Shown: positions 24,443 to 34,220 of the stretch, piece by piece
How the letters are laid out: every line of letters begins with the position of its first letter
Numbering within the stretch: the stretch's first letter is position 1
Source: Bacteroidales bacterium
GTDB lineage: Bacteria; Bacteroidota; Bacteroidia; Bacteroidales; Muribaculaceae
DNA: 35,692 bases
Assembly (NCBI GenBank): GCA_004557825.1
Contig: SFFL01000023.1
Location: 1-35,692 of the forward strand
Reading direction: 5' to 3'
Translations under genes and position numbers: made by a program
The notes under the pieces: generated by a model
The model's database searches: none
Told to the model about the DNA's origin: nothing
What the model saw: the letters and a program-made list of their open reading frames with translations, nothing else

Positions 24443-26905
24443 ATGCCCGCAAAATATGTCGAGGTGATTCTGCCGCTTCCCCTCCCGGCCACATTTACCT
24501 ACAGCATACCCGCCGAACTGCTCAGCGAGCCTGTCGGCGTGGGATTCCGTGTAATCGTGCCCTTCGGTCGGAAGAAATTCTACACCGGGATAGTGGTGGG
24601 TCTGCCCCTCACCCCTCCCGAGGGAATGGAAATCAAGGAAGTGGCGATGATTCTCGACACCGCGCCGATTGTGCGCAATCCGCAGCTCAAACTGTGGCAA
24701 TGGGTGGCCGACTACTACCTCTGCGCCGTGGGCGACGTCTACAAAGCCGGAGTGCCGTCGGGGTTGAAAGTGGAGTCGGAGACCTTTGTGGAACTGAATC
24801 CCGACTTCGATTTCAACGAATTTCCGCTGAAGAACGACCTCGAAAACGAGATTTACCAGCTTGCCTCCAAAGAGAAAGATCGCCTCTCTGTAGCCGAAAT
24901 CATAAGCCGGCTCGACCGGCGAGGCACAGCCACCACCGTAAACCGGCTCATCAGCCGCGGTGTGCTCATCATCGCCGAGAAGCTCGTGGAACGCTATGTT
25001 GCGAAAAAGCAAAGCTGCGTCAGGCTGGCACCGGGCATCACTGAAGCCGAAGCGTTTGCGCGCGCCGGAAGCGCCGGAAAGCAGCAGACCCTGCTGCTGG
25101 CGCTGATAGATATGCTCCGCCACACCACCCCCGACAACCGCGATGTACCCAAAGATAAACTGCTGGAGCGTGCGCAGGTGTCGCCGGCAATCCTCTCGGC
25201 GCTTGTAAAAAAGGGAGTGGCTGAGGTTTACACCATTGAAATCAACCGCTTCCGATATAACGGCGGAGAACTCACCGGCCTACCCACGCTCTCCCCGGCT
25301 CAAGCCGATGCGCTCGACAAGATTCACCTCCTGTGGAAAGAAAAGGATGTAAACCTGCTCCACGGCGTTACCTCCTCCGGCAAAACCGAAATCTACATCC
25401 ACATCATCAACCACGTGCTCTCGCAGGGGAATCAGGCGCTTTATCTCGTGCCCGAAATCGCCCTCACCACACAGCTCACACGCCGTTTGCAAAGCGTTTT
25501 CGGCGATAAAGTGGTGATATATCACTCGAAATTCTCCGACAACGAGCGCGTTGACCTTTGGAAAAAACTGCTGCACACCAACGAGCCGCTGCTGATTCTC
25601 GGCACCCGTTCGGCGGTGTTTCTCCCCTTCTCTAAGCTCGGTGTGGTGATTGTGGATGAAGAGCATGAAAGCAGCTATAAGCAATACGACCCCGCACCGC
25701 GCTACAATGCCCGCGACACAGCCATAGTGCTTGCCGGGATGCACGGCGCCAAAACATTGCTCGGGTCGGCCACTCCTGCCATAGAGACATATTACAAGGC
25801 TACCAGCGGCAAATTCGGGTTAATAACCCTCTCGCAACGCTTCAACAATGTAGACCTGCCCGACATCGAGCTTGTCGACCTGAAAGCCTCCCGGAAGGCC
25901 AAAGAACTTATCGGCACTTTCGCAAAAACCACTATGGCCAGGGCTCGCGAAGCATTGAGCGCAGGCAAACAGGTGATTTTCTTCCAGAACCGCCGCGGCT
26001 ATGCCCCGATGGTGCGCTGCCGGCAGTGCGCGTGGGTGCCCCGCTGCGAATGTTGCGACGTTTCGCTCACCTATCACCGCGCCCTGCGCCAGCTGCAGTG
26101 CCACTACTGCGGCGCCGTTTACCCTCTGCCGCAGGTGTGCCCGCAGTGCCACGAGCCTGCTATCGAGGAAATCGGCTACGGCACAGAGCGCGTGGAGGAG
26201 GAAATTCAGAACTTCCTGCCCGACACACCGATTCTGCGTATGGACCTCGACTCCACCCGCAACAAGCACTCCTATGAGCAGATAATCGACGCCTTTTCCG
26301 AGGGAAAAGCGCGTGTGCTTGTGGGCACTCAGATGGTGACTAAAGGCCTTGATTTCAAGGATGTGGAGATGGTGGGAGTGCTCAATGCCGATGCCGTGAT
26401 AAACCATCCCGACTTCCGTTCGTGCGAGCGCGGCTTCAATATGCTGGAGCAGGTGAGCGGCCGTGCCGGGCGCCGCGACGGCCACCGCGGCCGCGTGGTG
26501 GTGCAGACCTATCAGCCCGAGCATCCTATCCTCCGGTTTGTGGCCAACCACGACTACAACGGTTTCTACGATACCGAGATAGAGCAGCGGCGTCGCCATT
26601 TCTATCCCCCATTCGCGCGCTTGATTTACATATATATAAAGCATCGCGACCGTATGACCCTCTCGCGGCTGGCCGACAACTACGCCCGCAGACTGCGCCA
26701 ACTGCTTGGAGGCCGTGTGTTCGGACCTGACGAACCGGCAGTATCTCGCGTGCAGAATCTTTACATCCGGCGCATTATGCTCAAAATCGAGCCAGACGCC
26801 TCCGTCAAAGCCATAAAAGACCTTCTGCGCTCCACCTACATCGACCTCCACGCCGACCGCGATATGCGCCAGGCCGTGCTCTATTACGACGTCGACCCGC
26901 AGTAA
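24443..26905 (+). CDS. priA: Primosomal helicase PriA (replication restart)
   Basis: It restarts stalled forks by unwinding and loading the replisome. The 820-residue protein has the N-terminal 3'-DNA-binding domain (about 1-105), a winged-helix region, and a helicase core with Walker A GVTSSGKTE (about 307-315) and DEEH (about 405-408). A zinc-binding insert follows (CRQCAWVPRCECC ... CHYCG ... CPQCH, about 525-572), then motifs V-VI (GTQMVTKGLDF, QVSGRAGRRDG). The length is somewhat above the 730 of E. coli PriA. It ends the plus-strand run. Confidence 0.97.
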   Translation: MPAKYVEVILPLPLPATFTYSIPAELLSEPVGVGFRVIVPFGRKKFYTGIVVGLPLTPPEGMEIKEVAMILDTAPIVRNPQLKLWQWVADYYLCAVGDVYKAGVPSGLKVESETFVELNPDFDFNEFPLKNDLENEIYQLASKEKDRLSVAEIISRLDRRGTATTVNRLISRGVLIIAEKLVERYVAKKQSCVRLAPGITEAEAFARAGSAGKQQTLLLALIDMLRHTTPDNRDVPKDKLLERAQVSPAILSALVKKGVAEVYTIEINRFRYNGGELTGLPTLSPAQADALDKIHLLWKEKDVNLLHGVTSSGKTEIYIHIINHVLSQGNQALYLVPEIALTTQLTRRLQSVFGDKVVIYHSKFSDNERVDLWKKLLHTNEPLLILGTRSAVFLPFSKLGVVIVDEEHESSYKQYDPAPRYNARDTAIVLAGMHGAKTLLGSATPAIETYYKATSGKFGLITLSQRFNNVDLPDIELVDLKASRKAKELIGTFAKTTMARAREALSAGKQVIFFQNRRGYAPMVRCRQCAWVPRCECCDVSLTYHRALRQLQCHYCGAVYPLPQVCPQCHEPAIEEIGYGTERVEEEIQNFLPDTPILRMDLDSTRNKHSYEQIIDAFSEGKARVLVGTQMVTKGLDFKDVEMVGVLNADAVINHPDFRSCERGFNMLEQVSGRAGRRDGHRGRVVVQTYQPEHPILRFVANHDYNGFYDTEIEQRRRHFYPPFARLIYIYIKHRDRMTLSRLADNYARRLRQLLGGRVFGPDEPAVSRVQNLYIRRIMLKIEPDASVKAIKDLLRSTYIDLHADRDMRQAVLYYDVDPQ

Positions 26906-26958
26906 CAGCCATTTTTTCCACAATTTTCACCTTTATCGCCTACTTTTTTCTCCTTCAG

Positions 26959-26992
26959 GTTGACAATTACTCCATTATATTTGTTAATTTTG
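26959..26992 (+). promoter_or_regulatory. Promoter of the amidase-mlaD pair
   Basis: TAATTTTG (26985-26992) is a TAnnTTTG box. TTGAC at 26960 lies 22 bp upstream, slightly wide for the -33 element. It leaves a leader of about 60 nt before the ATG at 27058. Confidence 0.6.
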
Positions 26993-27057
26993 TAGCGCAA
27001 ACCTGAAGCCGAAGCACTCCGCTTACACGGTTCAGGCCATTTATTCACGCAACAGCA

Positions 27058-27918
27058 ATGCCAGGTCTCCGAATCACCCACGTAAAAGCCTTGTTGCTGG
27101 CGCTCGTCATAGCTATGGCGGGTGCGCCCCTTTATGTTGCTGCCAAGACTGTCGACAAGGGGGGCAAAAGCAAATTCACGCTATGCCTCGACCCGGGGCA
27201 CGGCGGCAAGGATTTCGGCTGTATCGGCAAGAAAACCAACGAGAAAACCATTGTGCTCAATGTGGCCACAAAGCTCCGCGACCTGCTCGAAAAGCATCTC
27301 GACGACTTTGTGGATGTGGTGATGACACGCAGCGACGACCGCTTCGTCACCCTGCAGGGCCGCGCCGATGTGGCCAACGACGCCCACTCCGACCTCTTTA
27401 TGTCGATTCACGTCAACTCGGTGGCCAAGTCAAACAAGCGCCGCAACGTGATCGAGGGTTGCCAGGTATATACCCTCGGCCTGCATAAAACGGCCGAAAA
27501 CCTTGCCGTGGCCAAGCGCGAAAACGCCGCCATGGAGATGGAGCAGGATCATAAGGAGCGCTATGCCTCGTTTGATATGAATTCACTCGAAGGCGACATC
27601 CTGTTTGAATTCGCTCAGAGTCAGCGCCTCGACCGCTCGATTGAGCTGGCCGATGCCCTGCAGAACTCAATGGTAAGCCACGCCGAGCGCGAGCCCTTAG
27701 GTGTACGACAGGCCGGATTTTGGGTGCTGTGGGCCACCTCCGCCCCGGCCGTGCTGATAGAACTGGACTTCATCTGCAATCCCGAATCAGAAAAATTCCT
27801 CGACTCCGACAGCGGCACAACCCGCCTGGCTGAGTCGATTTACAATGCCTTCGCAAGCTATCTCAACACCTACGGGCCGCCGCTGCTCGGCCGCGAAGTC
27901 AATGCCCGCGAGCTGTAA
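27058..27918 (+). CDS. N-acetylmuramoyl-L-alanine amidase (Amidase_3), periplasmic
   Basis: This zinc hydrolase removes stem peptides from peptidoglycan, as in cell separation. The 286-residue protein has a signal peptide (about 8-29) and then the catalytic domain: DPGHGG (His48), NEKT (Glu62), SIHVN (His118) and the catalytic Glu235 in VLIELDF. A helical insert (about 145-208) is placed like the regulatory helix that blocks the active site in AmiB/AmiC, so activation by a partner is likely (inference). Next comes an MCE gene 72 bp away, a pairing I recall from other Bacteroidetes. Confidence 0.93.
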   Translation: MPGLRITHVKALLLALVIAMAGAPLYVAAKTVDKGGKSKFTLCLDPGHGGKDFGCIGKKTNEKTIVLNVATKLRDLLEKHLDDFVDVVMTRSDDRFVTLQGRADVANDAHSDLFMSIHVNSVAKSNKRRNVIEGCQVYTLGLHKTAENLAVAKRENAAMEMEQDHKERYASFDMNSLEGDILFEFAQSQRLDRSIELADALQNSMVSHAEREPLGVRQAGFWVLWATSAPAVLIELDFICNPESEKFLDSDSGTTRLAESIYNAFASYLNTYGPPLLGREVNAREL

Positions 27919-27990
27919 CCCGCACTAATAATTCCACCCGAATATACTTAACCGAATATCCATCAACCCGCTAAAGAACATACACATAAT

Positions 27991-28887
27991 ATGAATATCG
28001 CTAAAAAAGAAGTTATTATAGGAGCCTGTGTAGTAATCGCACTGGCCATACTTTACTTCGGTATCGAATTTCTCAAAGGTGTCAACATCTTCCAGCCGGT
28101 AAATGCCTACAGCGCCACATACACCAATGTAGCCGGTCTGCAGGTATCCGCGCCCGTTACCCTCAACGGCTTCAAGGTAGGCCAGGTGAGCGACATATAT
28201 TATGAGTATGACAACCCCGGCCACGTAGGCGTCGACATCAGCCTCGACAAGGAGCTGCGTATTCCCGAAGGCTCTAAAGCTGTGATTGAGGCCGACATCC
28301 TCGGCACAGCGCAGGTAGTGCTACACTTCTCCGATTCCAAGCAGATGATCCCCTCCGGGTCCACATTGACCGGAGAAACTGCTGCCGGTATGCTTGAGGG
28401 CGTGTCGCAGAATCTTATGCCGCGCGTCGCTTCCATTCTCCCGAAAATCGACACGTTGCTGGTAAATGTCAACACTCTCGTCTCCGACCCGGCGCTCCTG
28501 AGCGCCATCAGCCGTCTCGACGACATCGCCATCAAAGTTGACCGCACCGTCGGCTCGCTCAACGGTACTGCCAATATGCTCCCTCCCGTAGTGAAAGATG
28601 TGAAAGGAATCACCGGCAATGTCAACGACATCACCGCCGATCTGGCCGAGCTGTCGGGCAAACTCAAAGAGATGCCCACCGATTCGCTGATGAACAATCT
28701 GATGGTGATTTCAGCCAATCTGAAGACGCTCTCCGAAAGCCTCAGCAACACCGACTCATCGCTCGGTGCTCTCACCCACGACCGCGCGCTCTACAACAAT
28801 CTCAACAATGCGGCCGCTTCGCTTGATTCGCTGCTTATCGACGTGAAGCGCAATCCCAAGCGCTACATCTCCATCAAGCTGCTCTAA
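27991..28887 (+). CDS. MlaD/MCE-family lipid-transport protein
   Basis: The 298-residue protein is anchored by one N-terminal helix (about 8-27). An MCE domain (about 38-117: ATYTNVAGLQVSAPVTLNGFKVGQV, ADILGTAQV) is followed by a long amphipathic helical region (about 130-270, repeated Leu/Ile with Asp/Asn). MCE proteins form rings or tubes that carry lipids between the inner and outer membranes. The ATPase and permease partners are not in this window. A strong terminator follows. Confidence 0.93.
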   Translation: MNIAKKEVIIGACVVIALAILYFGIEFLKGVNIFQPVNAYSATYTNVAGLQVSAPVTLNGFKVGQVSDIYYEYDNPGHVGVDISLDKELRIPEGSKAVIEADILGTAQVVLHFSDSKQMIPSGSTLTGETAAGMLEGVSQNLMPRVASILPKIDTLLVNVNTLVSDPALLSAISRLDDIAIKVDRTVGSLNGTANMLPPVVKDVKGITGNVNDITADLAELSGKLKEMPTDSLMNNLMVISANLKTLSESLSNTDSSLGALTHDRALYNNLNNAAASLDSLLIDVKRNPKRYISIKLL

Positions 28888-28890
28888 ACC

Positions 28891-28935
28891 GGAGGAAACA
28901 CTCCCGGGCTCTTCCCCGGGAGATTCTCCTTTTGG
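28891..28935 (+). terminator. Terminator after the MCE gene
   Basis: A perfect 8-bp stem, CTCCCGGG (28901-28908) with CCCGGGAG (28915-28922), has a 6-nt loop and further GGAG/CTCC pairing outside. It is followed by TTTT. It starts 4 bp after the stop codon and separates this gene from malQ. Confidence 0.85.
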
Positions 28936-28985
28936 TCTTGCTTTTTTACCCCGGAAATTTCTTACTTACATTATATTTAATACCC

Positions 28986-31670
28986 ATGAATGTATCATTT
29001 TCTGTAGATTACCGCACCAACTGGGGCGAGTCGCTCTATATCACCGGCGACATCCCGGCTCTTGGCTCCGGCGACCACAGCAAAGCTTTGAAACTTACAC
29101 TTTGCGGCCAACAGTCGTGGAAAATCCAGCTTGAACTTCCCGACAATACTTCTGATTTCACCTATGCCTATTTCGTGAAGAACGACAACGGCTCCGAAAA
29201 GGCCGAATGGGGCCACGGCCACCATTTCCGCACTGGCAAAGGCATCAAATCATACGAAATATTCGATCGCTGGCAGGATCAGCCGTGGGATAAACCGTTC
29301 TATTCCACCGTATTCACCGACTGTGTATGCCGCCGTGAGGGGCGCGCTCTGCCTCCCGAAGTAAAAGCAGGCTCGCTGCTGCTTAGCGTCGACGCACCGA
29401 TGGTAGCTCCCGATGAAGTAGTAGCCGTGGCAGGCGCTCCCGACGCTATGGGCAACTGGGATCCGGCAAAAGCCGTTGTGATGAGCGATGCCTTCTTCCC
29501 CACCTGGCAGTGCACCATCCCGCTGGAAAATCTGCCCGAGACTCTCGAATTTAAATTCCTCATCAAAAACAAGCACACCGGCGAAGTGGTCTGCTGGGAA
29601 GGATGCGACAACCGCACCGAGCGCACCGCACCATCCACGATGGGTGAGAATATGGTGATTTCCGGCCTCCGTCTGGTCAACTCCAAAGCCCCCTGGCGTG
29701 GTGCCGGTGTGGCAATCCCGGTGTTCTCGCTTCGCTCGGAGGAAGATTTCGGTGTGGGAGAATTTCTCGACATACGCAAGATGGCCGACTGGGCCGCTTC
29801 CACCGGTCAGCGAATCATACAGCTCCTTCCGGTCAACGACACCACGATGACCCACACCTGGACTGATTCCTATCCCTACAACGCCAACTCCACCTTCGCC
29901 CTGCATCCGATGTATCTGCGCGTAAGCGAGCTTGGCAAGCTGTCCGACCCCAACCGTCAGGCTTATTTCGATGACCTCGCCCGTGAACTCAACTCGCTTG
30001 AGGAGGTTGACTACGAGCGCGTAAACACTGCCAAAACGGAATTCACAAAAGAGCTGTTCGGCGAAATCGGCGCTAAGACGATGAAATCGCCCACGTTCCG
30101 TAAATTCGTAAAAGACAATGCCTCCTGGCTTACCCCCTATGCTGCGTTCTGTGTGCTCCGCGATCTCAACGGCACGGCCGACTTCAGCCGCTGGGGCGAG
30201 TATGCCGTTTACGACCCGGAAAAGGTGAAAGAGCTGGTGAAAGAGCGCCAGGACGATATAAATTATGTGTACTGGATTCAGTATCTCCTCGATAAACAGA
30301 TGAAAGCTGCCCGCGATTACGCTCACTCGCGCGGTGTGGCTATCAAGGGCGACATTCCCATCGGCATCTCCCGTAATTCGGTCGACGCCTGGATATCGCC
30401 GCAGCTGTTCAACCTCGGTTGCCAGGCCGGCGCTCCCCCCGATGATTTCTCGGTGCTCGGTCAGAACTGGGGATTCCCCACATACAACTGGGAGGAGATG
30501 AACCGCGACGGTTTCGCCTGGTGGAAAGCCCGTTTCCGCAAGATGGCTGAATACTTCGATGTTTACCGCATCGACCATGTGCTCGGCTTCTTCCGCATCT
30601 GGCAGATTCCGATGGATCAGCTCCACGGTTTGCTCGGCGTGTTTAATCCAGCACTCCCCTTCCATCCCGACGAACTGCGCAACAATTACGACTTCTGGCT
30701 CGACGTAGACCTGCAGACCACCCCCTTCATTATGGATTACTTCCTCCAGGACTTCTTCGGCGAATACACCGACGAGGCCCGTGAGCATTTCCTCATCGAT
30801 GCCGGGTATGGACGCTACCGTCTGCGCCCCGAATTTGCCACTCAGCGCAAAATTGCCGACTACTTTGCTACTCAGCCCATCGACGAGAAGAATACCCGTC
30901 TGTGCAATGCCCTGCAGGGACTCGTCGACCAGGTGCTCTTTATCGAAGACCCTTATGAAAAAGGGAAATACCATCCCCGCATCTCAGCCCAGTACACATA
31001 TATATACCGTTCGCTCACCGATTACGAGCGCTGGTGCTTCGACCGTCTCTACAACGACTTTTACTATCACCGCCACAACGATTTCTGGTACGGCAAAGCT
31101 ATGTGGAAGCTCCCTCCCATCATCAACGCCACCGATATGCTCACCTGCGCCGAGGACCTCGGTATGATTCCCGACTGTGTGCCGGCCGTGATGAGCGCAC
31201 TGGAGATTCTCACGCTCGACATACAGCGTATGCCCAAGAATCCGCGCGAGGAGTTCGGCAATCCGGCCACATATCCCTACTACACCGTATGCACCACCTC
31301 CACCCACGATATGTCGGGCATCAGGCAGTGGTGGGAAAGCGACCGCGCCGCCACTCAGCGCTATTATAATAATGTGTTGCATCTGGGCGGCGACGCCCCC
31401 TACTTCGCCGAGCCGTGTATTTGCGAGAACATCGTGCAGAGCAACCTCAACTCTCCCGCGATGCTCTGCATTCTGCCGCTGCAGGACTGGATGTCGATCG
31501 ACGGGCGCGTACGCCGCGACAATCCCTACAAGGAGCAGATCAACGAGCCGGCAGTGAATCCCCACTACTGGCGCTACCGTATGCATATCACTCTGGAAGA
31601 CCTTATAGCCGACAATACCTTCACCTCAGAAGTGAAGCAGCTTGTCAGCTCTTCGGGTCGTGCTGACTGA
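28986..31670 (+). CDS. malQ: 4-alpha-glucanotransferase, DPE2-type (CBM20-CBM20-GH77)
   Basis: It moves glucose or glucan units between maltose/maltodextrins and larger glucans in the cytoplasm. The 894-residue protein has two tandem CBM20 starch-binding domains (about 1-105 and 130-235) and a GH77 domain (about 255-890). The likely nucleophile is Asp530 in YRIDHVLGFFR, acid/base Glu723 in CAEDLGM, and Asp775 in STHDM. The Asp-Glu gap of about 190 residues, against about 50 in short amylomaltases, shows the inserted segment typical of plant DPE2. I chose ATG 28986 (MNVSFSVDY) because the CBM20 begins there. No signal peptide is present. The 3' end overlaps the CLC pseudogene tail-to-tail by 26 bp. 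Confidence 0.95.
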   Translation: MNVSFSVDYRTNWGESLYITGDIPALGSGDHSKALKLTLCGQQSWKIQLELPDNTSDFTYAYFVKNDNGSEKAEWGHGHHFRTGKGIKSYEIFDRWQDQPWDKPFYSTVFTDCVCRREGRALPPEVKAGSLLLSVDAPMVAPDEVVAVAGAPDAMGNWDPAKAVVMSDAFFPTWQCTIPLENLPETLEFKFLIKNKHTGEVVCWEGCDNRTERTAPSTMGENMVISGLRLVNSKAPWRGAGVAIPVFSLRSEEDFGVGEFLDIRKMADWAASTGQRIIQLLPVNDTTMTHTWTDSYPYNANSTFALHPMYLRVSELGKLSDPNRQAYFDDLARELNSLEEVDYERVNTAKTEFTKELFGEIGAKTMKSPTFRKFVKDNASWLTPYAAFCVLRDLNGTADFSRWGEYAVYDPEKVKELVKERQDDINYVYWIQYLLDKQMKAARDYAHSRGVAIKGDIPIGISRNSVDAWISPQLFNLGCQAGAPPDDFSVLGQNWGFPTYNWEEMNRDGFAWWKARFRKMAEYFDVYRIDHVLGFFRIWQIPMDQLHGLLGVFNPALPFHPDELRNNYDFWLDVDLQTTPFIMDYFLQDFFGEYTDEAREHFLIDAGYGRYRLRPEFATQRKIADYFATQPIDEKNTRLCNALQGLVDQVLFIEDPYEKGKYHPRISAQYTYIYRSLTDYERWCFDRLYNDFYYHRHNDFWYGKAMWKLPPIINATDMLTCAEDLGMIPDCVPAVMSALEILTLDIQRMPKNPREEFGNPATYPYYTVCTTSTHDMSGIRQWWESDRAATQRYYNNVLHLGGDAPYFAEPCICENIVQSNLNSPAMLCILPLQDWMSIDGRVRRDNPYKEQINEPAVNPHYWRYRMHITLEDLIADNTFTSEVKQLVSSSGRAD

Positions 31671-33136
31671 CAGCTCTGTGCAGCCGCCGCGGGCTTCTCC
31701 GTGTGCGGCTGCGCAAACTCAACATATTCATTACAAGATACGATAACGTAGCCACGATGGCAATCGGCAAAAACTGGCCGTAGTGCGTTGTGGCTACTTC
31801 GTTTATAAGAAATAAGGCCCGTAAGAGGAGCGCGCACAGCACCTGATAATACACCTGCCATTCCCAGCACAATGTAGGCCGGATAGCCGAGATTCAACCC
31901 GAAAATGTGGTTCATCCCATACACATAAATCATTCCCAGCACCGCGCCAATCATTATCGACGGCGCAAATTCGCCGGCCACACCGCCGCCGCAAATAGTT
32001 GAGGATGTGGCAAATGCTTTTACAACAAGAATACCTATACCGCCCGCAATGATTACCGTAGGAAGAGAGTCGGCGGTAGTAAGCACACCTCCCGCAGCCA
32101 GCGAATAAAAGTCGCCGTTAAGCATCCTCCCTATCAGATGATACCCCTCGCAATATAAGCCGGGGAACAGAAACACAAGACACCCTACAAGCAATCCGGC
32201 AAAAATAAACCTTGTCCACGAATAGGAAAAGCGGGCATAGAACTTGGTCATCTAGTTCATTATCGCCACATAATAGGTGCTGTAAAGTCCGCAAAGCACT
32301 CCCAGCAAGCCTATCCACAGGACCTCGTTCATATCGATGCTCACCGGATGCGTGACAGGAATCACACACTGAAGCCCCGGAAGCAGATATGCAGTGACAC
32401 CCGACACCGTGCAGGCCAGAATGAGCGCCGACATTGAAATTGCCGACATACTTATGCCTATGATTTCTATCGAGAACAGCGCACCTGCCACTGGAGCCTT
32501 AAACATTCCGGCGATCCCGGCTCCGGCTCCGATAGCCACCAATGCCCGCACATACTTTGAAGGGAGTTTCATAGTGGATGCAACATTGCTCCCGATGGCA
32601 GCACCCGAATAGGCAATAGGGTCGGCAGCGCCTGCCGAAGCGCCCAATCCGAGGGTCACCATTGCCGAGACGACCGGCGAATATGTCAGCATTACAGGCA
32701 GATAACAGCGATTGTTGCGGAAATCCCAGGCGAGTCGCCCGATGCCGTGATAAATCGGCTGGCGAATGATATAGCGCTGATACACTCCGGTAAGCACAAT
32801 TCCGGTAAGCGGTAGTGCTACAAGCCACCAATTATGTGTAGCGCCGTTGATCAGCGGAATAAACACCCCGCTAATGAGAGCGATTCCCCAGTTGAGGGCA
32901 GTAGCCGCAAGACCACAGATCACACCCACCACAATACCGGCAAGAATCACCATCGAGTGCCTTACATTCCTCTTTTTCAGTGCGCTCACTTCCTGCGGAG
33001 AGTACGACGGAAACCGCTCGGTCAGGGTAAGACCGTAGCCTCTGACTCCTGCACCCTTACCGGGAACATAAATCAGTTGCTCAATTTCACGCGACAGTTT
33101 ATCGAATTCAGAAGTATTGCGCTCCGACATAAGCAT
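31645..33136 (-). pseudogene. Broken CLC-family chloride channel/transporter
   Basis: On the minus strand a frame of 294 codons (33136-32252) stops at TAG. The same frame continues at once with ATG (32251), giving the second half of a CLC protein with GEFAPSIMIG and MAGVLSGAVRAPLTG. There the frame is lost. Dropping one G at 31816-31817 restores APLTG-LFLINEV and the normal end FLPIAIVATLSYLVMN, stopping at 31645. The repaired protein would have about 495 residues. The usual GREGP gate region reads GAADP, so the gating Glu position is Ala. Two lesions point to a pseudogene; a sequencing or assembly error could explain one. ATG choices are 33136 or 33130. Confidence 0.85.
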
Positions 33137-33282
33137 ACAAGTGCGTTATAAGCATAGCACCATATACTTAAAACCGTCACATACCCCTTTTGGTTTCCGC
33201 CGGGCACAAAAAAATGCCGCCGATTCCCCTGATTGCCGGGATAATGGGCGACAGTAAACGGTGATGTAGGAGCGCAGGCGCC

Positions 33283-33858
33283 TCAACGGCGGCACAAAAG
33301 GCGCTCAAGGGTACTTTCATCCGGGTCGGCGATAGCCAGACGTCCGGCGGGGTCAATCACAAATGTGCGGAGCCCGTTGTCCATCCTGAAAGCATCGCAT
33401 ACTGCCGAAGCAGCGGTACCGCTCTTCAGACGGCTGCACGATGATTCCGGAAGATTGTCAATGTCGGCGATTTCCTGCATCATTCTCTCGGACGAATCAA
33501 GATTAACCGACAGCACTTCCACTTTATCGCGGGGCAAGAGAGTATAGCTCCCGGCGGGAGTGCTTAATTCAATTTCAGAGCCATTGACGTCTGAGCCACA
33601 GCTTACTGCCTCTGCTGACGATACAATCGAGGCAAGCTTGCTCTGAGCTACGCGCGACACCGGGTCGGTCGACGACCAGAATGCGAGCACAACCCATTTT
33701 CCTTTCATCGACTCCAGGGCAAACTCGCGGTCCTGCTGTTCAATCATCACAGCGGGAGCCTGTTTGCCGAATGCAGCCACACGACGTTCGTCTACAGCTG
33801 CCGAAAGCGACAAAAGCAAAGTGGCGAAGGCGACAATAACAATCATTGTCTTCTTCAT
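33283..33858 (-). CDS. Thioredoxin-fold envelope protein lacking CxxC
   Basis: The 191-residue protein has a signal peptide (about 4-21) and a TlpA/redoxin-like domain: GKQAPAVMIEQQDREFALESM, then MKGKWVVLAFWSSTDPVSR. In active members the segment after FW reads like AxWCxPC; here both Cys are replaced (residues 61-69), so it cannot do normal disulfide chemistry. The end (GLRTFVIDPAGRLAI) matches the last strands of the fold. ATG 33858 is used because the signal peptide starts there; an upstream in-frame ATG (33906) only adds non-signal sequence. A promoter at 34036-34066 gives a leader of about 170 nt. Confidence 0.82.
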   Translation of the reverse strand: MKKTMIVIVAFATLLLSLSAAVDERRVAAFGKQAPAVMIEQQDREFALESMKGKWVVLAFWSSTDPVSRVAQSKLASIVSSAEAVSCGSDVNGSEIELSTPAGSYTLLPRDKVEVLSVNLDSSERMMQEIADIDNLPESSCSRLKSGTAASAVCDAFRMDNGLRTFVIDPAGRLAIADPDESTLERLLCRR

Positions 33859-34030
33859 TACAAAATGTTGAGGTTCATAATTAAGGAAATCCGCCACTGC
33901 AGGCAATCAATTGCAGCCCTGCCGGAATCATCCCGGCATCGCCTTACAAACGAGGCTGTACAGATCAAGAATTTCCCTGCCGATTTTCGGCTTGGCCACC
34001 GCCTCTGCGACGACCACTTATTTACTCTTC
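33859..34030 (-). promoter_or_regulatory. Structured 5' leader of the thioredoxin-fold gene
   Basis: The predicted leader holds two clear hairpins: GCCGA-TTT-TCGGC (33979-33991) and TGCCGG with CCGGCA around a 7-nt loop (33920-33938). I do not recognise a known riboswitch or thermometer. A regulatory role is inference. Confidence 0.35.
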
Positions 34031-34035
34031 AAGTG

Positions 34036-34066
34036 CAAAGTTACGAAAAAAACACCACACGGCAAA
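34036..34066 (-). promoter_or_regulatory. Promoter of the thioredoxin-fold gene
   Basis: On the minus strand TAACTTTG (34036-34043) and TTTG (34063-34066) are spaced by 19 bp. Confidence 0.7.
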
Positions 34067-34220
34067 ATTTAGTTGATTCACAGTCACCATTTTAGCCATT
34101 TTTACCGGCAAAAATCCGCCGCCTACACCCCTACAGCGCCGATATTCCGCCATTGGTTAATTTAAGTTAAAGAAAGATGTTTCGCCCCTCACTCCCACAA
34201 AATTTTTACCGTAATCACAG
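34067..34220. other. Intergenic spacer, no feature seen
   Basis: This AT-rich stretch lies between the divergent promoters of the thioredoxin-fold gene and tRNA-Ser. No frame, hairpin or repeat stands out. Confidence 0.5.

Noticed and set aside
29250..30974. 574-codon minus-strand frame opposite malQ
   Set aside because: It lies wholly inside the well-supported GH77 gene on the other strand and shows no family motif.
31574..31647. C-terminal end of the second CLC frame as written
   Set aside because: After the frameshift the residues no longer match CLC proteins; the correct end is in the neighbouring frame, stopping at 31645.
33190..33240. Possible terminator after the thioredoxin-fold gene
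   Set aside because: There is a T-run on the minus strand, but the stem before it is imperfect and poorly paired.
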